Positions 58,261 to 64,000 of a DNA stretch of 64,000 nucleotides are shown piece after piece. Positions within the stretch are counted from its first letter, which is position 1. Each line of letters starts with the position of its first letter. The notes below the pieces were generated by a model. That model worked only from the letters and a program-made list of their open reading frames with translations. It ran no database searches and was not told the DNA's origin. Origin of the DNA: Pseudonocardia benzenivorans CB1190 (GTDB lineage: Bacteria; Actinomycetota; Actinomycetes; Mycobacteriales; Pseudonocardiaceae); contig NC_015312.1 in NCBI RefSeq assembly GCF_000196675.2, positions 5,162,501 through 5,226,500 on the forward strand, written 5' to 3'. The translations under genes and the position numbers were made by a program.

Positions 58261-59259
58261 GTGGGATGGAGTGCGGCACAGTGGGGTCTCGACGTCGGCA
58301 GCGGCAGCACCGTCGTCTGTGACACGGGCAGCGGCCTCCTGCTCGACGAGCCGTCGGTGATGCTCGAGATGCCCCACGGTGGGGGAACCGGCATCGGTCG
58401 CGACGCGGCCGACCTGATGGAGCGACTGCCGTCCGCGGCAGGCGCGGTCCGACCTGTGCGCGCCGGTGTGGTGACCGATCTGGACACCGCACGCCGCTAC
58501 ATCCGCGCCGTGGTGCGCCGCGTCCTTCCCCGCCCCTGGCAGCGCACCCGCCTCTCGGTCGCCGTCGTCGTACCCGGTGCGGCGAGCGCCCTGGAACGGC
58601 GTGCTCTCGTCGAAGCGGCCGAGGAAGCAGGAATCACCCGGGTGGTGGCACTCGCCGCGCCGGTCGCGGCCGCCGTCGGCTGCGGGCTGGACCCGCTCGA
58701 CCGGCGGGCTCACATCGTGGCCGACGTGGGTGCCGGCACCGCGGAGATCATGGCCGTGTGCTGCGGAGAGGTACTCGCCGTGCGATCCACGCACCAGGCG
58801 GGTGACGCGCTGAGTGCCGTCGTCCGCCGCCATCTGCGGGTCGAACATCGGCTGCTGACGAGTCCCGCCATGGCCGAGGCGCTGACCCGACGCGTGAGCC
58901 TCGCCCAGGCCGACGCGCAGCTTGCCGTCACCGGACGCGACATCGAACACGCTCGCCCCCGGTCGGTGCAGATAGCGGCCGCCGAGCTCCAGGACCTGAT
59001 CGCGCCGCATGTCGCGGCGATCGCGGGGGTGCTCTCCGGCTGCCTGGACGACCTGCCTGCACAGGCGGTCGACGACATCGCCGCCGACGGCGTCCTGCTC
59101 GTCGGCGGCGCGTCACCCGCCCGCGGGCTCAAGGCGGCGCTCGAGTCCGGTCTCGGCCTCCCGGTCAAACAGGCCGAGAATCCCGTCACCTGCATCGCCG
59201 AGGGTGCTGCGCGGTCGCTGCTGCTCCCCGACGTCCGGTCCGTCTTCGGCCGTCGCTGA
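58261..59259 (+). CDS. MreB/Hsp70-like actin-fold ATPase
   Basis: From the GTG at 58261 the product is 332 residues; an earlier GTG at 58210 would add 17 non-conserved residues. It shows actin-superfamily nucleotide motifs: LDVGSGSTVVCDTG (phosphate 1), VADVGAGTAEIMAVCCGE (phosphate 2) and LLVGGASPARGLKAAL (adenosine). The middle contains LERRALVEAAEEAGITRVVALAAPVAAAVG, as in MreB and FtsA-like proteins. It is an orphan, lacking mreC, mreD or rodA neighbours. It may form filaments in cell shape or stress; this is inference. Confidence 0.85.
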   Translation: MGWSAAQWGLDVGSGSTVVCDTGSGLLLDEPSVMLEMPHGGGTGIGRDAADLMERLPSAAGAVRPVRAGVVTDLDTARRYIRAVVRRVLPRPWQRTRLSVAVVVPGAASALERRALVEAAEEAGITRVVALAAPVAAAVGCGLDPLDRRAHIVADVGAGTAEIMAVCCGEVLAVRSTHQAGDALSAVVRRHLRVEHRLLTSPAMAEALTRRVSLAQADAQLAVTGRDIEHARPRSVQIAAAELQDLIAPHVAAIAGVLSGCLDDLPAQAVDDIAADGVLLVGGASPARGLKAALESGLGLPVKQAENPVTCIAEGAARSLLLPDVRSVFGRR

Positions 59260-59306
59260 GGTGATGGCGTGCCCTGAGGTCGGCTGCTCGGCGGTAGGGT
59301 CCGGCG

Positions 59307-60929
59307 GTGGCTGACGGGAGTCGACCGCGGGAGTGGCCGGCTGACGCGACAGTCGCGTACGGTCCGTCGCCGCTGCGCAGGCTGATTCGCCTCGCGGTCG
59401 TCCTGGGGCTGGTGGCAGTCGTGGCCGGTTGCTCGCCGGCAGGCGGTGGTGGCACGCGCGCGGTTCCCGGCCCCGCGTCGGCGCCACCGGCGGTCGGTCC
59501 GGTCGCGGGCACGCCCGGCTGGCAGCTGGCGCACCCGGGTCCGGAGCACGCGATCGAGGGCTTCGCCGACAGGACGAGCGTCACGCCCGGCGAGCGGGTG
59601 CGGCTGTTCGTCTCGACCACTGCGTCGAGCTACCAGGTCACGGCGTTCCGGATCGGCGACTACGCGGCCTCCGACGCGCTGGCGGTCTGGACCTCGTCCC
59701 GCGTGGCCGGCGGTGTGCAGGCGCCCGCGGTGGTGCAGCCGCCGACCGACACCGTCGTCGCACCATGGAACCCCTCGTTGACGGTGGGCACCGACGGCTG
59801 GCCGCCCGGCGACTACCTGCTGCGACTCGACGGGGACAACGGCGCCCAGCAGTACGTCCCGCTCACCGTGCGCACCCCGTCGAACCAGGGGCGGGTGGTC
59901 CTGGTCAACGCCGTGACCACCTGGCAGGCCTACAACCGGTGGGGCGGCTACAACCTCTACAAGGGTCCCGACGGTCGGCGCGAGAGCCGCTCGCGGGCGG
60001 TCACGTTCGACCGCCCGTACGAGTCCGGGATGTCCGGCGCCGGGCAGTTCCTGCAGTTCGAACTGGCCTTCGTGCGGGTCGCGGAACGTTCGGGCGCGCC
60101 GCTCGGCTACGCCACCGACATCGACCTGCACGCCGACCCGCACCTGCTCGACGGCGCCCGGGCAGTGGTGACGCCGGGGCACGACGAGTACTGGTCGACG
60201 GCGATGCGGACGGCTGCGACGCAGGCCCGCGACCGCGGGGTGAACCTGGCCTTCCTCGGCGGCAACGAGGTGTATCGGCACATCCGGTTGGCGCCGACGA
60301 CACTGGGCGCCAACAGGCTAGAGATCAACTACAAGTCGGCCGGTGAGGACCCGGTCAGCCACACGGATCCGGCCGAGTCCACCCAGGACTGGCGCCAGCC
60401 TCCCGACCCGCGCCCGGAGAGCGTGCTCGTGGGCGGCTACTACAGCTGCTTCCCGGGGCGGGCCGATCTGGTCGTGGCCGAGCCCGGGAACTGGCTGCTC
60501 GACGGCATCGTCCGGGACGGGGAACGGCTGCCGGGCGTCGTCGGTGTCGAGTACGCCAGGGTGAACCTGTCGGTCCCCACGCCGCGGCCGTTGGAGGTGC
60601 TGTTCCACTCCCCCGTCACGTGCGGCACCACCCGTCGCAGCGAGTTCTCCGACGCCACGTACTACACCACCGCGAGCGGCGCGGGCGTGTTCTCCACCGG
60701 CACGCAGGACTGGGTGTGCGGGATGGACCCCGACTGCAAGGGCGGTGGGGAGGGCGGCCGCGTCGCGCAGGTGCTCGCCGCGATCAGCACTCGGTTGCTG
60801 CAGCAGTTCGCGGCCGGCCCCGCGGGCCTCGCGCACCCCGCCCACGACAACCTCGCCCGCCTGGGCATCGACGGCGCGGCCCGCGCTCCCGACCCGCGGC
60901 TTCCCCCGGACGGCCCGGCCGAGCACTAG
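59307..60929 (+). CDS. N,N-dimethylformamidase-beta-like lipoprotein
   Basis: The GTG at 59307 gives 540 residues. A lipoprotein signal is visible (LIRLAVVLGLVAVVAGCSPAG, residues 26-46). The exported domain matches the DMFase large-subunit family: AIEGFADRTSVTPGERVRLFVST, NRWGGYNLYKGPDGR, VTFDRPYESG, DIDLHADPHLLDGARAVVTPGHDEYWS, and a C-terminal PLEVLFHSPVTCG. Cysteines near the end (GMDPDCKGG) may form a disulfide. The true substrate in actinobacteria is unknown; many genomes carry this family without formamide use. Confidence 0.85.
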   Translation: MADGSRPREWPADATVAYGPSPLRRLIRLAVVLGLVAVVAGCSPAGGGGTRAVPGPASAPPAVGPVAGTPGWQLAHPGPEHAIEGFADRTSVTPGERVRLFVSTTASSYQVTAFRIGDYAASDALAVWTSSRVAGGVQAPAVVQPPTDTVVAPWNPSLTVGTDGWPPGDYLLRLDGDNGAQQYVPLTVRTPSNQGRVVLVNAVTTWQAYNRWGGYNLYKGPDGRRESRSRAVTFDRPYESGMSGAGQFLQFELAFVRVAERSGAPLGYATDIDLHADPHLLDGARAVVTPGHDEYWSTAMRTAATQARDRGVNLAFLGGNEVYRHIRLAPTTLGANRLEINYKSAGEDPVSHTDPAESTQDWRQPPDPRPESVLVGGYYSCFPGRADLVVAEPGNWLLDGIVRDGERLPGVVGVEYARVNLSVPTPRPLEVLFHSPVTCGTTRRSEFSDATYYTTASGAGVFSTGTQDWVCGMDPDCKGGGEGGRVAQVLAAISTRLLQQFAAGPAGLAHPAHDNLARLGIDGAARAPDPRLPPDGPAEH

Positions 60930-60987
60930 CGCAGCGTCGTCGATCCGGTGACACTGCCGGACCCGGCCGATCACCCCCTGGCGTCGG

Positions 60988-61842
60988 TCACGGTCCGGGG
61001 CCGTCCGACGGGCCTGCCTCGCTGCTCGTCTGCATGACGAGCAGGGCGACCCCCGTCAGGGCTCCGGCGAGGCCCACCGCCTGGACCACCCCGGTCGGTC
61101 CGGAGAACACCGCCTCGTCGAGGACGAGAGCGCCGAGCAGGACCCCGACCGCGGGCTGGGAGACGGTCAAGGCGGCGAGGGAGGGCCCGAGCGCGCCGGC
61201 CTGGAAGGCGACCTGGGTGATCAACACACCCGCCAGACCCAGCGCGCAGCCCGCCCACAGCTGCCACGTTCTCACCAGTACCCCGAGAGCGCCCGCGGCG
61301 AGCAGGGGCAGCCACGCCTTGGCCAGCGCGGCCGACAGCGAGAGAACCGCGCCCGCGATCGTGCCGAGGCCCGCCGCGCGGGCCGGTGGCCACCGCGTCA
61401 GGCCGTACGCGAGGGCGACGAGCACGAGCGTTGCGACCACCCCGGACGCCCAGTGCGTGCCCGTCGGTGACGTCGGATCGCGCGGCAACGTCACGAGGAA
61501 CGCGGCCAGGCCGACGACGGTGACCGAGGCCGACACCAGTTGACCACGACGAACGGGCCGACCGAACAGCGGCTGCAGCAGCAGGCCCACGACGAGGCTC
61601 AGGACCAGCACGGGTTGGACCACCGTGAGCGGACCGACCGACAGGGCGAGCAGATGCAGGCCGACGCCGACCAGGTCGACGACGGCGCCCAGCAGCCACC
61701 ACGGCTGCCGGAGCAGGTCCCGGACCAGCGCAGGGTGCAACGGGAACCGGCGCGCCACGAGGTTCGCGCCGTGGTGCTGCAGTACCGCTCCGACGCCGAA
61801 AGCGGCGGCGGCGAGCAGCGCGATGAGCGCGGACGCCACCAT
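60988..61842 (-). CDS. DMT-family membrane transporter
   Basis: The ATG at 61842 follows GGAGG and gives 284 residues with nine or ten membrane helices. The first helix region is ALIALLAAAAFGVGAVLQHHGANLVA, and LTVVQPVLVLSLVVGLLLQPLFG shows the DMT repeat. It resembles the transporter at 13389-14405 in layout (compare GGAVLQHHGANL with GTAGVAQRRGS, and QPWWLLG with SQWWWIG). The similar neighbours suggest a shared glycolipid or polysaccharide role. Confidence 0.88.
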   Translation of the reverse strand: MVASALIALLAAAAFGVGAVLQHHGANLVARRFPLHPALVRDLLRQPWWLLGAVVDLVGVGLHLLALSVGPLTVVQPVLVLSLVVGLLLQPLFGRPVRRGQLVSASVTVVGLAAFLVTLPRDPTSPTGTHWASGVVATLVLVALAYGLTRWPPARAAGLGTIAGAVLSLSAALAKAWLPLLAAGALGVLVRTWQLWAGCALGLAGVLITQVAFQAGALGPSLAALTVSQPAVGVLLGALVLDEAVFSGPTGVVQAVGLAGALTGVALLVMQTSSEAGPSDGPGP

Positions 61843-61891
61843 CAGGTCCTCCGCATGGATGAGCTCGTGCCGGGTGCGGCAGGCTTGCCGT

Positions 61892-62626
61892 GTGTCACAT
61901 CGAACCGCAGCCATCGGGCTGGCCGCGGCGCCGCTGGCCGCGACCGCCGCCTGGGCGTCGCCCGCGATGACGAGGTCACGGCTGCTCCGCACGGTCGGTT
62001 TCCCGCGACTGGCGGGCCGCGGCGACCGCGGGCACGTCGCGTTGACCTTCGACGACGGGCCGCATCCGAAGGGGACCCCCGCGGTGTTGGAGGCTCTGGC
62101 GCGGCTCGATGTGACGGCGACGTTCTTCTTCCTGTCGGCGCAGGTACGACGTTTTCCCGAGGTCGCCGCGGCGGTGCGCGACGCGGGTCATGAGCTCGCC
62201 GTCCACGGCGACCTCCATCGCAACCACCTGTTCCGTTCGCCGGCCGCGGTGCGGCGCGACATCCGCTCGGCCGTGGAGATCATCGGCGCGGTGGGCGGCG
62301 AGCCGCCGCGCTGGTTCCGTCCCCCGTACGGCGTGCTGACGACGAGTTCGCTGTCGGGCGCTCATGACGTCGGCCTGACACCGGTGCTCTGGACCGCGTG
62401 GGGTAGGGACTGGACGAGCGGCATCAGTGCGCGGCGGGTGGCCGACACGGTCGCTCGCCAGTTACGACCCGGCGGCACGATCCTGCTTCACGACTCCGAC
62501 GTCACCGCCGAAGCGAGCGGGACGTGGCGCGGCACGGTCGGCGCCCTGGACCTGATCGCATCCGAGGTCGAGGCGCTGGGCTGCCGGCTCGGCACACTCG
62601 GTCGGCACTTCCGCCCGGACACGTAG
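61892..62626 (+). CDS. polysaccharide deacetylase
   Basis: The start is uncertain: in-frame GTG at 61892, GTG 61874 or ATG 61859; from 61892 it is 244 residues. A signal-like helix (AIGLAAAPLAATAAWA) is followed by the NodB catalytic domain. The metal-binding motif is VALTFDDGPHPKGT, the second motif is ELAVHGDLHRNHLF (H-x(3)-H variant) and RWFRPPYGVLTTSS completes the site; ILLHDSD is motif 5. It likely deacetylates a cell-wall or exopolysaccharide. Its 3' end overlaps the convergent glycosyltransferase gene by 165 bp. Confidence 0.9.
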   Translation: MSHRTAAIGLAAAPLAATAAWASPAMTRSRLLRTVGFPRLAGRGDRGHVALTFDDGPHPKGTPAVLEALARLDVTATFFFLSAQVRRFPEVAAAVRDAGHELAVHGDLHRNHLFRSPAAVRRDIRSAVEIIGAVGGEPPRWFRPPYGVLTTSSLSGAHDVGLTPVLWTAWGRDWTSGISARRVADTVARQLRPGGTILLHDSDVTAEASGTWRGTVGALDLIASEVEALGCRLGTLGRHFRPDT

Positions 62627-63748
62627 TGCCAGCAGATCGATGATCACGGCGGCGGCGTCGAAGCCGGCGTGGACGGCGCGTCGATCCCCGGACCGGCCGA
62701 TCCGGGTCCGGACCTCGGCGAGCAGGCTCGCGCCGTCGCGTGGCCACGCCGCGAGACCGGCGGCCTCGAGCACCCCGGCGTTGGCCCGGCCGTGGCCGGG
62801 GATCGGGCGGAACGTCACCGTGGGCAACCCCATCGTGAGCGCCTCGGTCACCGCGAGGCCCCCGGCGTTGTGAACCAGCACGTCGGCCGAGCCCATGATC
62901 TCGGCGACGTCCGTCCGCCAGCCCAGCGTCACGACGCCCGGCCGGCCGCGCAGTGATCGGCGGAGGCGGGCGTTCCGTCCGCACAACACGACGACCTCGA
63001 TGTCGCTGCCGGGGCTGCGCAGTGCCCTGACGATCTCCGGCACGTCACCGATGCCCAGTGATCCGGCCGAGACCAGAGCGACCGGCCCGTCGGCGGACAG
63101 CCCGAGCTCGGCTCGGACCTGACGTCGGCGCACCGAAGGACAGGGGCCGGAGAACGCCCGTCCCACCAGGGCGCCGACGTGGCGCATGGGGGTGCCGTAG
63201 AGCCGCAGGCCGAGGTTCGCCGTCGCCTCGGTCACCGTGAGGTGATGGTCCACCGCCGGATGCACCCACAGTCGGTGCACCGCCGGGTCGGTCAGAAAGG
63301 TGACCACAGCCGCGTCGAGTCGGCCGGCCGCCTTGAGCCGGCCCACGGTCTGGCTGGCCATCGGGTACGTGGAGACGACGACGCCGTAGCCGTGGGCCGT
63401 CCAGCGCCGAACCCGGAACCCGGCCCAGCCGCACACGGCCAGTGCCACTGCCTGTACCCATCCGGGACGCTCCAGCCGCCTGAACAACCACTCGAAGAAC
63501 CCGGGCGCCCTACCGACGCTGATCGGGTAGCCCTGCCGCAACACGAACCCGACCCACCGGGGAAGTGCGTCGAGGAAGTCGCGCCGGTCGACACCCACCC
63601 CGGCATGCTGCAGCCGAGCGGTCAGCTCCGCCGCGGCGCCGTCATGCCCGGCGCCCACACTCGCGGAGATGACGAGCACCCGTTCACGACCGGCGTCGCC
63701 ACGACGCGCGTCGTCTCCGGACGGGACCTGCGACCGCACCACCGACAT
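62462..63748 (-). CDS. MGDG-synthase/MurG-like glycosyltransferase, paralogue of the gene at 14405
   Basis: A 428-residue protein. It opens VLVISASVGAGHDGAAAELT and shows VVVSTYPMASQTVGRLKAAG, FLTDPAVHRLWVHPAVDHHL, ALVSAGSLGIGDVP, VLVHNAGGLAVTEAL and RPIPGHGRANAGVLEAAG, the same order as in the gene at 14405-15583. The tail after residue 375 is unconserved and overlaps the deacetylase gene antisense, so the true end may be earlier in function though the frame is open. It probably makes a glycolipid at the membrane. The neighbouring DMT transporter repeats the arrangement at 13.4-15.6 kb. Confidence 0.88.
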   Translation of the reverse strand: MSVVRSQVPSGDDARRGDAGRERVLVISASVGAGHDGAAAELTARLQHAGVGVDRRDFLDALPRWVGFVLRQGYPISVGRAPGFFEWLFRRLERPGWVQAVALAVCGWAGFRVRRWTAHGYGVVVSTYPMASQTVGRLKAAGRLDAAVVTFLTDPAVHRLWVHPAVDHHLTVTEATANLGLRLYGTPMRHVGALVGRAFSGPCPSVRRRQVRAELGLSADGPVALVSAGSLGIGDVPEIVRALRSPGSDIEVVVLCGRNARLRRSLRGRPGVVTLGWRTDVAEIMGSADVLVHNAGGLAVTEALTMGLPTVTFRPIPGHGRANAGVLEAAGLAAWPRDGASLLAEVRTRIGRSGDRRAVHAGFDAAAVIIDLLALRVRAEVPTECAEPAAQRLDLGCDQVQGADRAAPRPARFGGDVGVVKQDRAAGS

Positions 63749-64000
63749 CGCGTTCGATCCCCGTCACCCGACCGCAGCGGGGCACGGATGCGCCGCCGCA
63801 CGCTGGTCCGACCTGATCGCCCCGCGCACCCGCTGCCGATGTTCCGTCTCATCGGCCCACCAGGGCCCGACCACGAACGAGGACCGCGAGAGTGTGGGAC
63901 CGCTGTCGTTCGTGCCGGCTCGAGCTCTGCGGAGCCTGCGGCCACCTTCCGTGAGCGCAGCGGTCAGTGGCGCTGCGACCGCGCAGGCCAGGAGGGCCCA
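63749..64000. other. unassigned sequence at the right edge
   Basis: The last 250 bp show no supported gene. Short frames exist on both strands without start signals or family features. A gene may begin or end beyond the window. Confidence 0.4.

Noticed and set aside
4740..64000. Second copy of the tRNA-Arg 3' end (attR) for the integrated element
   Set aside because: I searched by eye for the T-arm and acceptor sequence downstream and did not find it; the element's far end is lost or beyond recognition, so no att feature was entered.
1..64000. CRISPR arrays, rRNA genes and prophage structural genes
   Set aside because: No regularly spaced repeats of CRISPR size, no rRNA sequence and no capsid, terminase or tail proteins were seen.

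Overview
The window is about 70% GC, starts many genes with GTG, and carries actinobacterial families: MprA/MprB-type two-component systems, EfeUOB, DUF1707, a DosR-type dormancy gene set, and P1B-5 ATPase and PAS/GAF/ANTAR proteins. It reads as a chromosomal segment of a Pseudonocardia-like actinomycete; the genus is inference, since no rRNA or housekeeping marker is present.

Layout. 1-4.7 kb: CtaG/CopD-type copper and cytochrome oxidase assembly membrane protein (cut by the left edge), a PP2C phosphatase, an N-6 DNA methylase-like protein, and tRNA-Arg(TCT), whose 5' end overlaps the methylase stop codon. 4.8-9.9 kb: an integrated element at that tRNA, with a tyrosine integrase fused to a GntR-type HTH, an intact IS21-family insertion with target duplication, and decayed DNA. 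10-13.2 kb: ABC exporter pair and membrane proteins. 13.4-25.1 kb: an envelope/lipid block (MGDG-synthase-like glycosyltransferase with DMT-type membrane protein, DUF1707 protein, DedA, phosphodiester glycosidase, PAP2 phosphatase, ATP-grasp enzyme) bracketed by two two-component systems and sharing a direct-repeat motif at three promoters. 25.7-31.2 kb: iron import operon efeUOB, divergent from a BlaI-type repressor and M56 protease pair, with a 20-bp operator-like palindrome and an IdeR/DtxR-like box between them, then a Wzz-like protein.

31.6-50.4 kb looks like a dormancy/hypoxia island. It holds a PPOX-fold protein, phosphoketolase plus acetate kinase, four universal stress proteins (one a CBS-BON-USP-USP fusion), GAPDH, an APH/AAA fusion kinase, an HRP1-like CBS protein, a small internally repeated protein, a broken flavodoxin, a P1B-5 ATPase with a C-terminal hemerythrin domain, a PAS-GAF-ANTAR regulator and an HPF-like ribosome-hibernation domain protein. 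Several intergenic regions carry sites resembling GGGAC-N4-GTCCC DosR boxes. No dosR/dosS gene lies in the window.

50.5-57.2 kb is a nested mobile region: an IS21-like element (istA 5'-truncated) interrupted first by an IS30-family element flanked by ACT duplications, and second, within istB, by a 3.3-kb element carrying a tyrosine recombinase, a small HTH protein and a zinc-ribbon-rich recombinase-like protein. The two istB halves rejoin to a normal-length protein. 57.2-64 kb returns to chromosomal genes: small ORFs, an MreB/Hsp70-like ATPase, a dimethylformamidase-beta-like lipoprotein, a DMT-type membrane protein, a polysaccharide deacetylase, and a second MGDG-synthase-like glycosyltransferase that repeats the module seen at 13.4-15.6 kb.
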